A stretch of DNA of 64,000 nt, taken from NCBI GenBank assembly GCA_024233835.1, contig JACKPC010000006.1:310001-374000 (forward strand). The letters are read 5' to 3'. Every line of letters begins with the position of its first letter. Positions within the stretch are counted from its first letter, which is position 1. The translations under genes were made by a program, and so were the position numbers. The DNA is from Leptospiraceae bacterium. Its GTDB lineage: Bacteria > Spirochaetota > Leptospiria > Leptospirales > Leptospiraceae. Below the pieces are notes generated by a model. It saw only the letters and a program-made list of their open reading frames with translations. It did no database searches and was not told where the DNA came from. Of the stretch, positions 26,169-35,163 are shown piece after piece.

Positions 26169-27932
26169 GGTTAATAAACGACGCTTACTGCTATCAATAA
26201 TTGATTTTATATGGTATTCAGTCTGATCTGCATAAACCGTCTTGCCTTTTGAAATATTGACTGATTTACAATTATCAACACTCAGGCTACATTGATTCAT
26301 ATATAAATGATTCAGGTCAGCCGAATTATACGCCAGAACATACAACAAATTTTTTTCTTCACTAAATAGTATTTCAGGATAGTAACTCGCAAAAGGATTA
26401 TTCGCACTAAGATCAAAAGTATCGCAGGCATAGATAGATGGATCACAGGAATAAAGCCAGAGTCTCCCGTCGATACTACGATTATTACTAACAGCTAATA
26501 TTTTATTATTACTGTTCCGATAAATAGCCGAAGGTCCAAAGCCAGTTCTCGGTATGTTACTTAAATACTTTGTCTCATAGCTGTTATCCAGAGTATTAAA
26601 AATTTTTACAACCGGGACATAAAAAATAGGCTCTAAATTTGCAGTATAATATCCACCTGTAAAAAAGATGTGGATTTTATCACCGACTCTAAACATTCCT
26701 CTCGCGAGATATCCGGCACCGGGATTGGCCTGTTCAAACATTTCCACCGTGGAACATCCGCTTCCGTCTAAATTGCATATAAAGAGATAGGAACGACTTC
26801 CATCGATTCCGGAAGCATACAGTTTGCCAGCACTGAGTAGTAGTTTTGGGTCTCCCCCTCTGTCACTTGAATTTGCTATAACCGAATGAGAGCAATTACT
26901 CAAGTCCAAAGAACAGTGAAATAAAGATAAAGCAATACTTCCGGAAGAACGATTTGATGTTATTATGACAATCTTCTGATTTGTAGCATCATAAGCGATT
27001 TGTGGAAGTAAAGCTGAATGATTCCCGGCTCCTGTAGAATCATTTTTAAAAATGCAATTTTCTCCATTGCTATCACATTTATAAATAGTTAGTGTATTAT
27101 TTAAAGAATAATTTCTCGCAGCAATATACAAACTTCCTTCTGCCTGGAGAATTGTAGGACTGTAGTACTGATTACTCTGTGAACTACTTACCTGGTAATA
27201 GGAAAAATCATTGTCTGTTAATTGCACAGAATGTGTTTTAGACTCTGTTTCAACCGTAGCTGTAAACGTATAGGTTTTTGTCTCGTTATAATCATCATTG
27301 ATACTTATATTGATATACTGAATTGTACTATAGTTTTCCGGGGTGAAGCTCAAAACAGATTTATCCATAGTCACCGAACTTGCATCACTATTCGCAAGAT
27401 TTAAAGCTACATTCGCTTCCGGTTTAATTCCCAAAGAAAAACCGATCTTTCCAGTTGCTTCTTCAACCAAACTATTACTCGAATCACTACTTACAAGAAT
27501 ATTATATTTTTGATTATCATGAATTAGAATTTTTATGGATAAGGAACTGATTCCTTCAGAACTGAACTCTAATAAAACTTCTTCCGAGCTGGAGTTACCA
27601 TCCGGCTTTGCATAGAGTTCGATCTGCTGTTCTGTAGTACCCGTACCGGATAAAAACTCAAGTTCCACTTCCTGACTGTTATTGACTAACAGTGCAGGAC
27701 TATTAGATGAAACTTTTATTTTTCTGTATTTTTCCGCCTGTCCGGAAAATTTTATACCGATTTTCTGCGTGTTTCCCTCATCCATACTTTCAGGATTTCC
27801 GGATACCAGTATATTTATTTTTTCTGTTTGAACAAACCCAATTATTATTCCACCGGCTCCTTCTGCCGGGTGAGTAAAAGTAGCTTCATAACAATTGTAG
27901 AATATTAGTAATAATAAGATTATTTTATTCAA
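26106..27932 (-). CDS. Calx-beta-like plus Cys-pair repeat (propeller-like) lipoprotein, paralogue
   Basis: 608 residues, paralogue of the 12412-14262 gene. I chose the TTG at 27930-27932: it has GGGGG(A) 8 bases upstream and yields a clean lipoprotein signal ending LIFYNC (Cys14); the ATG at 27983 lacks a ribosome site and adds a charged N-terminus. Two Calx-beta-like domains (about 25-230) precede repeats stapled by close cysteine pairs (CDSNGENC, CSLDLSNC, CNLDGSGC, CDPSIYAC, CSLSVDNC). The last 20 residues and their DNA are identical to the paralogue. The TTG overlaps the stop of the RCC1 gene upstream by 8 bases, so the pair is co-translated as in the first module. Function unknown; surface location predicted. 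Confidence 0.75.
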   Translation of the reverse strand: MNKIILLLLIFYNCYEATFTHPAEGAGGIIIGFVQTEKINILVSGNPESMDEGNTQKIGIKFSGQAEKYRKIKVSSNSPALLVNNSQEVELEFLSGTGTTEQQIELYAKPDGNSSSEEVLLEFSSEGISSLSIKILIHDNQKYNILVSSDSSNSLVEEATGKIGFSLGIKPEANVALNLANSDASSVTMDKSVLSFTPENYSTIQYINISINDDYNETKTYTFTATVETESKTHSVQLTDNDFSYYQVSSSQSNQYYSPTILQAEGSLYIAARNYSLNNTLTIYKCDSNGENCIFKNDSTGAGNHSALLPQIAYDATNQKIVIITSNRSSGSIALSLFHCSLDLSNCSHSVIANSSDRGGDPKLLLSAGKLYASGIDGSRSYLFICNLDGSGCSTVEMFEQANPGAGYLARGMFRVGDKIHIFFTGGYYTANLEPIFYVPVVKIFNTLDNSYETKYLSNIPRTGFGPSAIYRNSNNKILAVSNNRSIDGRLWLYSCDPSIYACDTFDLSANNPFASYYPEILFSEEKNLLYVLAYNSADLNHLYMNQCSLSVDNCKSVNISKGKTVYADQTEYHIKSIIDSSKRRLLTVFTEKDTGKLGLVRFGLGGF

Positions 27933-30198
27933 AATATAGATCCCCCGCACCTGTTGCTTGATAAATATTATCCGTATTTCCATAACCCAATTGACCGTAA
28001 GCAGCCCAACCCCAGCATTTCAAAGCCCCGGTACTTAGTAGGGCACAGGTATGTTCTCCTCGTGCGTACACATGAATGACACTATTTGAAAAACTTATAT
28101 CCGGTGCTGTTTCAGGAGTTTGATAAATAATGCCTTGAGCATAACCCAGTGGTATACCTGCCTGCAAAGTTCCTTTTCCAAAGCAGCGAAGTTTTCCGGT
28201 TTGCAGTAATAAACAGGTATGAGCATTTCCAGCTGCTATTTCTGTTACGGACTCTGTGATATTTAATTTTTTAGGCAAAAGTAACCACCTTTCTCCGCTG
28301 CCGTCACCGTTTTGGTAGTTCACTCCATCCCCCCAACATTTTGCACTTTCATCGCTGAGAATAGCACAGGTATGAGTCGAACCCGCAATAATATCAGCCA
28401 CATCTCCACCCACATCTACAGCTGATAAAGTCGCCGCATCATTCCTATCCAGTCTATCCCCATAACCCAACTGGCCGGCATAATTGGCTCCCCAGCATCG
28501 GAGGGTCTTATCTTCTAAAAGTGCACAGGTATGGTTGTTACCGGAGCTAATTTTTATAGCCTTAGGATTAAAGCTTATAGGAATAGCTTTAGAGGCATCT
28601 GTTATATCCAGATTATTAGAATTTCCTAATTGGCCGTTGAAATTGATTCCGAAACAATAGACCTTCCCGGACACGGATAGAGCACAGGTGGAAAAGGAAC
28701 CGGTTTGTATCTGGACAATATCTTCCGGGAAGGGTAAATAGAGAGCCTCGTTTATATCAATGATTTCAGATATATTTGGATCACCTAATTTTCCGTAAGC
28801 ACCATCTCCCCAGCATTTTACTTTTTTATTGGAAAGAACTGCACAGGCATGAGATATTCCAACCGATACCTGTTCTACGGTTATAAAAAAACCAAAATTA
28901 AGTCGCACTGCCTCAGAAATAGAAAGGATATTAGCTGTATCGCCATTTCCTAAAATACCAAAGGAACCCATTCCCCAGCATTTCAAATTACCCGGAGGAA
29001 TAATCGCACAGGTAGACGTATAGCCGGCTGCTACCTGTAAATTTAAACTGTAGCTCTGGAAGCTAAATGTATAGTTTTCTGCAAGAGCATTGCCGTAAAG
29101 GTCTTTCAATCCACCTGTCAGAGTAACCGTATAGTTTGCAGTGAGTTCTAAGCTTGACAGCGGGCTTATCCAGATTGTATCATCCTTCAATTCGATAGTA
29201 GCTTCTACCGGGACTCCGTCTTTTTGAAAAAGAACAGTTGCTGCATTTACCGTGTTATAATCCAGAACCTCAGAAAAGAGAATAGATATTTTACTATTCG
29301 GACTGACCATACTTGCATTGTTTGTTGGATTAGTGGCTTTTACGGTCGGTGGGATGTCATCAGCGGTATAAAAGAAAAACTCATAATCAGAACTCATTGG
29401 ATTTCCGGCAAGATCGCTGATTTCTTTTTTTATACTCAGGCTTATCTTTTTCTGTGTGGGTAAATATGGACTGGCTATTATTTGTAATACATTTCCGGAT
29501 ACCGTATAATTTTTGTCAATATTTCCTGTATCTGTTGTGATTTGAATTGTATCTGCACTTACACTATCAGCAGATAGTTCTTCAGAAAAAGTCACAAGAA
29601 TGGTATGGCCGGATAAAATTCCCGTTTGCCCACTTACAGGGTCTGTAGCTGTAATCTCAGGAGGTATGCTGTCTTTTTTTTGTGCAGTATGAAATTGGAA
29701 AGAATAGTCGGATTGTATTTGGTTTCCTTTTTCGTCTTTAATACCTGTTGTAAGGAGTAGAGTATAGTTTGTATCGTAGCTCAAAGGCGAAGTGGGTGTT
29801 ATTCTTAAAATTTTGCCCTCTACAGAAGTATTTGCAGAAATACGAGTTCCATTCTGACTCAGGATAACTGTATTTTCATTGATACTGTTGGCATCAAGAG
29901 CTTCACTGAATTCCACAGTTACTTTTTCAGCTACATTTACATCTGTTGATTTATCAGAGGGGATATGATTTAGTATAGCAATAGCAGTATTGTCAAAATT
30001 ATTTCCTGTATTTGTATTATACTCAAACCTTCCTACTTTAAAAGCTAATAAAGAAGCAACTTCTTCTTCTGTCCAACCCGAAGGCTCAGGAGCTTTTATT
30101 TGTTCGAGAGCTTCCTGAGTACAGGAATAGAGTAAAATACAAAGGAGTATAAAGCCTTTCTTTAATATATGTATGCCTGAATTCAACTCTACTTTCAT
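27925..30198 (-). CDS. Big_5 plus seven-repeat RCC1 propeller lipoprotein, paralogue
   Basis: 757 residues; signal ends LLYSC (Cys26). Three Big_5 Ig-like domains (about 70-170, 175-275, 278-380; e.g. HIPSDKSTDVNVAEKVTVEF) precede seven RCC1 repeats with the TCALLxxxxLRCWGxxxxGQLG core. An AAGGAT site precedes the ATG. Architecture and partner gene are the same as the 14262-16484 / 12412-14262 pair, so this is a second copy of a two-gene module. Here no small lipoproteins or caspase gene follow; giant lipoprotein copy A does, after repeat R5. Confidence 0.82.
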   Translation of the reverse strand: MKVELNSGIHILKKGFILLCILLYSCTQEALEQIKAPEPSGWTEEEVASLLAFKVGRFEYNTNTGNNFDNTAIAILNHIPSDKSTDVNVAEKVTVEFSEALDANSINENTVILSQNGTRISANTSVEGKILRITPTSPLSYDTNYTLLLTTGIKDEKGNQIQSDYSFQFHTAQKKDSIPPEITATDPVSGQTGILSGHTILVTFSEELSADSVSADTIQITTDTGNIDKNYTVSGNVLQIIASPYLPTQKKISLSIKKEISDLAGNPMSSDYEFFFYTADDIPPTVKATNPTNNASMVSPNSKISILFSEVLDYNTVNAATVLFQKDGVPVEATIELKDDTIWISPLSSLELTANYTVTLTGGLKDLYGNALAENYTFSFQSYSLNLQVAAGYTSTCAIIPPGNLKCWGMGSFGILGNGDTANILSISEAVRLNFGFFITVEQVSVGISHACAVLSNKKVKCWGDGAYGKLGDPNISEIIDINEALYLPFPEDIVQIQTGSFSTCALSVSGKVYCFGINFNGQLGNSNNLDITDASKAIPISFNPKAIKISSGNNHTCALLEDKTLRCWGANYAGQLGYGDRLDRNDAATLSAVDVGGDVADIIAGSTHTCAILSDESAKCWGDGVNYQNGDGSGERWLLLPKKLNITESVTEIAAGNAHTCLLLQTGKLRCFGKGTLQAGIPLGYAQGIIYQTPETAPDISFSNSVIHVYARGEHTCALLSTGALKCWGWAAYGQLGYGNTDNIYQATGAGDLYFE

Positions 30199-30216
30199 AT
30201 TATAATATCCTTATGT

Positions 30217-30381
30217 CTTGGCTTGGCTTCGGCTCGCGTTGCTCGCTCAGCCGGCGCACTCTCAGGAAGTGGGTATTCCACACCCTGGCGAACGACCGGA
30301 TGCTCCTGATTACTGCGCCCCCTGAGCCGATACTTCGACGCGCTTCGCTTGCTCAGTAACCGGATGAGCCAAAGGGAAGCA
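30217..30381. repeat. Dispersed palindromic repeat, copy R6
   Basis: Contains GGCTTCGGCTCGCGTTGCTC, GCTCAGCCGGCGCACTC, an inserted unrelated ~60-base segment, then CGATACTTCGACGCGCTTCG with CTTGCTCAGTAACCGG. It lies between the RCC1 gene and giant copy B. Confidence 0.82.
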
Positions 30382-33372
30382 TTATCTTATCCATATATAA
30401 GCGAAAGAAGGAGTATTCCGCCCACCTTTATCCGGATAACAATTATCACACCACCAGATAGCAAAATTTCCTACATTTACATAATCAGATAAACCAATAC
30501 CAATTCCACTATCTGGAGAAGCACAATCATTTTCTTGATTACCAATTATACCAATTCGCACACCATCTAATAAAGACCAACCCGGAATAACATTATTAAT
30601 CCCCTCTCTATTACAATTATACTGCAAACTACTATCCGGCACCATTGCTTTCCATGCAGCACGGCCAAAATTTGTTGGAATATATCCTCCCTGAAACATA
30701 GTTTTAAGTGAATCCTGAGATAATGATATTTTTAGCTCTCGAACATCTCCTGATGTATCCATAACTAGCCTTATTTCAGAATAATCTAAATTATTAAAAG
30801 CAGGACTTTTGTATTCTTCTTTAGTTAAAGAAGGTATAATATCCAGAGCATTGGTAGGAAATAAATCATCTGTTGTCCAATAGCTTGCATAATAATTAAA
30901 TGTAGGCTGGGTACCATCAGCCTTTAATGCCAGTGTCCAGCCACCACCATCTGTTGTCATATCACAGTAAGCCCAGAATGGAGCGTCACCTCCCACTCCA
31001 TCGGGGTCGATAGTGTAAACTCCATCACCTACAGATAGACCGTCATCCAATACTGCCTTACAGCTTTTTCTGACTTCCGTTGTGTCGTTGTAAATAGCTA
31101 ATACTTCTGAATCAGTTAAGGCTTTATTGAATATTATTATATCGTCGATTTTCCCCTTAGTATATTCTGTAGAAACAACAGGATCTCTACCTATTTCTAT
31201 ATTTGCTTCAACATATCCTATATTTGCAATTTTTATTGATTGAGAAATTAAACTCCCATTAAAGTATAGAGAAATGTATTCATTATCATATGATACAGTA
31301 ACCATATTCCATTTATCTAAATTTAAAACATAAGGTATATAATAATTTATAAGTTCTCCTGTTGAATTTACAAATTGAAAAAAATATATATCTCCCCAGT
31401 GTAAGTAAAGTCTGTATTGAAATAAGTTATTATTCCCCTTTGATATAATTGAACCAATTTCTGAATCTGTTGCAACATTTACCCAACTCGAAATAGTAAT
31501 TCCATTAGATAATGTTGATAAAGAAGGTGAACTAGGAACAAATATAAAATCATTCACACCATCAAAACTATAAGCTCTATCTTTATAATTATACCGATTT
31601 GTCGTTAAAGTTGCTCCGTTGGGTGTACCATGATTATTATTCCCGCTTTCATCGTCAGAATTGCCATTGAAGGGGTAGTAGGCAATCGAACCATCCAGCA
31701 TACTATCATTATCCTGTATATATCCTTCATAACTTATATCCGGGAGAAAATCATTACTCACACTTATCATGTAGGCATCTGCTAAGAAATCATCATCTTC
31801 TGCCTGTGTTGTGGTGATGCTGATGCCAGTCTCCCAGTTTGTACTATCAAAGGTTATACTCATAGGAGATAATGCTAAATCTTCCTGATTATCAGACAGA
31901 ACTATGGTTCTCGCTATTCCCGGATTACCGGAAAGCGTCAGTCGAAAAAAGCTGTTTTCTCCCTCTTTGAATGGCAGGCCGATTTCTTTAAATACTATCT
32001 TCGTGTCCTTATCGATAATCAAAAGGTCTTTGGTAGTACTGGCAAAGCCCTCATAGCTCGCCTGAATTTGCACTGTTTCGGAGGTTTCATTTCCATCGTT
32101 AGAAATAGCGGTAATCGTCAGAGTTTTTTCTGTATTATAATCCTCAGCGGTGAAGTAGATGGACTCAGGGTAAATTTTTACCAGATTAGAAGATGTAAAG
32201 CTCACTTTTGCCGGAAGAACCGGCTTCTTATTCAGCTTTACCTTATACTGAATCGTCTCTCCCTCCAGAACATTTTCTCCGCCTGTAATAAAGATATTCT
32301 GGGCTTCTGCATCCTGAACAAAGACAGGTAAAGTTGCACTGACTAAGGAAGCAGAAGACGCCACAAGGGTAACCGAATGGTTCAAATAGTCCGAATCTGC
32401 CGGGGCAGTAAGGCTTATCTCCTGCTCTATATTCCAATTCTCAGCAGTAAATTGAAGCTCTGAAGGTGAAGCACTCAGGTTCAAATTGTTCTGAATCGTA
32501 AGTTTAAGAGTTTGTGTGCTCGCTGGATTGGAACTCAGCCGAACTTTGATTCTTGCAGTACTGTTTTCGAGCAGAGTCAGAGAGCTTACGGAGAATACAG
32601 CAGAAATGTCATTATCCACAATTTGCAGGGTTTTTACTTCTCCTGTAGAAAACCGTATCGATACATTTTCCGACACAGAGTTAGAATCTTCTTTTGCAAA
32701 AACTTGGATCTCTTTTTCTGTGCTATAGTTCTCCTTTGTGAATTCGACTTCTTCCGGGGAAAGAGAAAGGCTCTCCGGGTGCGAGAGAGAAAACTTGAGT
32801 TTTACAGCTTCTCTGGGTTCGGTATTCAGTTTCAGACGAAAATTCCCACCGCTTCCTTCCAACAAAGATTCGGGTAGATTATATGAGAGACGAATGTCCG
32901 TATCGTTATCCCAAATTTGAACCGATAGCTCTTTTTCTGTACCTTCGGATGTGCGAAAATGCAGAACAACACGCTCGTTCACTGAATTCGCATCCTCTAC
33001 TGCGAAAAGAGAAATCCTTTCTTCCTTTGCGTCGGCTAATAGTTCCAGTTTTTGAGAATACTCTCCATTCTCTTTTTGACATACGAGTGCCGGGTCTTCG
33101 GACTCAAGATACATTCGGGTGGGTAAATGAGAGTTTTCTATTTTCAGTAAAAGCTGAACTTTCGTTCCCTCCTGCATCACAGAAACCGGGTTCTGGATAG
33201 TTATTGTAGAAATCAGGTTCTCAGCCGTAACAAAAAGAGCCATGGGCACGGGACTCAGACCTTCGGGAGACATTTGCAGAACATCATAGAGAGCTTTCGT
33301 ACACTGAGAAAAAAGAAGGACTGATAAAAGAGGAAGTCTCAGTAAAATTTTAATGATTACTCTCATAAACAT
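30382..33372 (-). CDS. Giant Calx-beta/LamG/fibrinogen-like lipoprotein, copy B
   Basis: 996 residues with the same architecture as copy A: signal ending LLFSQC (Cys24), Calx-beta-like array, LamG-type domain and fibrinogen/intelectin-like end (YCDMTTDGGGWTLALKADG). The N-terminal ~570 residues differ from copy A by only scattered changes. The LamG core (PSLSTLSNGITISSWVN...) and the end (PGWSLLDGVRIGIIGNQ...) are replaced by different sequence, between conserved blocks such as GKIDDIIIFNKALTDSEVLAI. ATG 33370-33372 is preferred by conservation with copy A; an in-frame ATG at 33402 lies across the leader hairpin. It keeps the leader shared with the 18790 gene, so it probably has its own promoter. 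Confidence 0.82.
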   Translation of the reverse strand: MFMRVIIKILLRLPLLSVLLFSQCTKALYDVLQMSPEGLSPVPMALFVTAENLISTITIQNPVSVMQEGTKVQLLLKIENSHLPTRMYLESEDPALVCQKENGEYSQKLELLADAKEERISLFAVEDANSVNERVVLHFRTSEGTEKELSVQIWDNDTDIRLSYNLPESLLEGSGGNFRLKLNTEPREAVKLKFSLSHPESLSLSPEEVEFTKENYSTEKEIQVFAKEDSNSVSENVSIRFSTGEVKTLQIVDNDISAVFSVSSLTLLENSTARIKVRLSSNPASTQTLKLTIQNNLNLSASPSELQFTAENWNIEQEISLTAPADSDYLNHSVTLVASSASLVSATLPVFVQDAEAQNIFITGGENVLEGETIQYKVKLNKKPVLPAKVSFTSSNLVKIYPESIYFTAEDYNTEKTLTITAISNDGNETSETVQIQASYEGFASTTKDLLIIDKDTKIVFKEIGLPFKEGENSFFRLTLSGNPGIARTIVLSDNQEDLALSPMSITFDSTNWETGISITTTQAEDDDFLADAYMISVSNDFLPDISYEGYIQDNDSMLDGSIAYYPFNGNSDDESGNNNHGTPNGATLTTNRYNYKDRAYSFDGVNDFIFVPSSPSLSTLSNGITISSWVNVATDSEIGSIISKGNNNLFQYRLYLHWGDIYFFQFVNSTGELINYYIPYVLNLDKWNMVTVSYDNEYISLYFNGSLISQSIKIANIGYVEANIEIGRDPVVSTEYTKGKIDDIIIFNKALTDSEVLAIYNDTTEVRKSCKAVLDDGLSVGDGVYTIDPDGVGGDAPFWAYCDMTTDGGGWTLALKADGTQPTFNYYASYWTTDDLFPTNALDIIPSLTKEEYKSPAFNNLDYSEIRLVMDTSGDVRELKISLSQDSLKTMFQGGYIPTNFGRAAWKAMVPDSSLQYNCNREGINNVIPGWSLLDGVRIGIIGNQENDCASPDSGIGIGLSDYVNVGNFAIWWCDNCYPDKGGRNTPSFAYIWIR
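31555..33372 (-). repeat. Long direct repeat, copy B
   Basis: Partner of 24175-25979. Recombination between the two would delete or duplicate the intervening RCC1/Cys-pair module and shuffle the variable ends. Confidence 0.85.
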
Positions 33373-33402
33373 GGCAAAAATCCCATAAGGGGGTATTGCC
33401 AT
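33371..33402 (-). promoter_or_regulatory. Leader hairpin, second copy
   Basis: ATGGCAA / TTGCCAT outer stem as at 22691-22722, with a weaker inner CCC/GGG pairing. The homology to the first copy continues about 80 bases further upstream (to about 33480), so the whole leader was duplicated. Confidence 0.5.
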
Positions 33403-33466
33403 CTTGCAGATATGTCAGAATAAACATCAAGGAAAATTTCACTCTCCACGGAAAATATGACAAAAA

Positions 33467-33530
33467 TAGGCTTGGCTCCGGCTCCCTTCGGTCGCGGCTC
33501 CTGAGCGAATGAAATGAGTCACTCTCCATT
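33467..33530. repeat. Dispersed palindromic repeat, copy R7 (short)
   Basis: A single hairpin unit: GGCTCCGGCTCCCTTCGGTC, GCGGCTCC, then GAGCGAATGAAATGAGTCA. It marks the right edge of the repeat-bearing island. Confidence 0.78.
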
Positions 33531-33612
33531 GCGATTAGAGACATAATACTTCTCTTAATTATTCCATTTTAAGCTCTTGACAAAAACCTTTTATAAAAGC
33601 GAATCTGGTTTT

Positions 33613-35163
33613 ATGAAAAAGCTTCCGCTCGGCGTACAGACATTTTCCAAAATGATTCATGATGATCTATATTATGTGGACAAAACGCAATTCATCAAAC
33701 AACTTGTGGATAATGGAACGTACTATTTTCTATCCCGTCCGCGACGCTTTGGCAAAAGTTCCTTTTTAGATACGCTAAAAGAAGCCTTTGAAGGGAATGA
33801 GAAGCTATTCAAGGGACTGTATCTGGAAAAGAACTGGGATTGGACAAAAAAACATCCGGTTATTATGATTAGCTTTGGTGGTGGGATTATGCAAACTCCC
33901 TTGAATGTTGAAAATAAAATTAAAGAATTACTTCATTTTAATCAACAAAAATTGGGAGTTACCTGTAACTTACCTGAACCGGGTAGTTGTCTCAAAGAAC
34001 TAATCATTCATAGTACAGAAAAATATAATGAAAGAGTAATTATCCTGATTGATGAATATGACAAACCAATCCTGGATAATATCGTAAAGAAAGAAACGGC
34101 CTTAGAGATAAGAGAAATCCTGAAAGGTTTCTACTCGGTGATTAAAGACTCTGATAGATATATCAAATTTGCTTTTATAACAGGGGTATCTAAATTCTCC
34201 AAGGTCAATCTCTTCAGCGGTCTCAATAACCTAACCGATATAAGCCTGGATAGACGTTATGCGACGATCTGCGGTTACACAGAAAGTGAACTTCCTTTGT
34301 TTGAGGATCGTCTCGAAGGTGTAGACAGAGAAAAACTAAAACTTTGGTACAACGGCTATAACTTTTTGGGTGATAAGGTATATAATCCTTTTGATATATT
34401 ACTTTTTTTTGATAAAGGGGAATTTAAAAACTATTGGTTCGAAACAGGAAGCCCTTCCTTTTTGATCAAGTTAATACAGGAAAACCAATACAACCCCATT
34501 CAGATCGAGCATGTAGAACTATCCGAACAGGAACTGGGAGCTTTTGATGTTGAACAAATCCGCCTGGAAACTATTCTCTTTCAAACGGGATACTTGACTA
34601 TCAAAGAAAAATTTACTGTCGGTGCAAAAACATTTTATTCTCTTACCTATCCAAACCTCGAAGTAAAAATGAGCTTTACAGAAGTGATCCTGAATTATCT
34701 ATCTGATGGCAATAAAACAAACAAGAACCTGATTGAATTACATAAGATTTTAACTATACCCGATCTACCCGGATTAAAAGATTTATTCTACTCCTTCTTT
34801 GCATCTATCCCCCATAACTGGTATCGCAAGAATACGATGGCAAACTACGAAGGCTATTATGCCTCCATCTTTTACTGTTATTTCACCGCCCTCGGTTTGG
34901 ACGTGCGTGCCGAAGAACCGAATAATAACGGTCAGGTAGATATGACAGTCTTCATCGAGAAAAAAGTTTATGTGTTTGAGTTCAAGGTAATTGAACTCAC
35001 AGAAAAAGGATCTGCACTGGAACAAATCAAGAAAAAAAAATACTACGAAAAACACTTAAGCCCAGAAAACAGGGAAATTTATCTCGTTGGAGTGGAGTTT
35101 TCAAAAGAACAGAAGAATATTACGAATTATGAATGGGAACAGCTTTTAGCAACGGGGGCTTAA
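33613..35163 (+). CDS. AAA-ATPase-like protein with PD-(D/E)XK nuclease domain
   Basis: 516 residues from ATG 33613; an upstream TTG at 33577 would add 12 residues and is less likely. The N-terminus LPLGVQTFSKMIHDDLYYVDKT and the P-loop-like RPRRFGKSSFLDTL identify the AAA-ATPase-like family (PF09820 type), with Walker B as VIILIDEYDKPI. The C-terminal PD-(D/E)XK domain (PF08011 type) shows GQVDMTVF...VYVFEFKVIEL, the expected D and ExK. Such genes are often multicopy and recently expanded; function is not established. It is the only rightward gene in the island and stands alone beside R7. Confidence 0.88.
   Translation: MKKLPLGVQTFSKMIHDDLYYVDKTQFIKQLVDNGTYYFLSRPRRFGKSSFLDTLKEAFEGNEKLFKGLYLEKNWDWTKKHPVIMISFGGGIMQTPLNVENKIKELLHFNQQKLGVTCNLPEPGSCLKELIIHSTEKYNERVIILIDEYDKPILDNIVKKETALEIREILKGFYSVIKDSDRYIKFAFITGVSKFSKVNLFSGLNNLTDISLDRRYATICGYTESELPLFEDRLEGVDREKLKLWYNGYNFLGDKVYNPFDILLFFDKGEFKNYWFETGSPSFLIKLIQENQYNPIQIEHVELSEQELGAFDVEQIRLETILFQTGYLTIKEKFTVGAKTFYSLTYPNLEVKMSFTEVILNYLSDGNKTNKNLIELHKILTIPDLPGLKDLFYSFFASIPHNWYRKNTMANYEGYYASIFYCYFTALGLDVRAEEPNNNGQVDMTVFIEKKVYVFEFKVIELTEKGSALEQIKKKKYYEKHLSPENREIYLVGVEFSKEQKNITNYEWEQLLATGA

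Noticed and set aside
32512..33200. Rightward ORFs antisense to the giant genes (also 25135-25807)
   Set aside because: They mirror the Calx-beta coding strand, occur in both copies only because the genes are duplicated, and lack ribosome sites.
22959..33372. Diversity-generating retroelement acting on the variable C-termini
   Set aside because: No reverse transcriptase or template repeat is visible, and the differences are whole-segment replacements, not adenine-specific substitutions.
16501..33530. Integron-type cassette array (same-strand genes separated by palindromes)
   Set aside because: The repeats lack recognisable attC core ends (RYYYAAC / GTTRRRY in the right places), genes are up to 4 kb, and no integrase is in the window. 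Kept only as a general recombination hypothesis.
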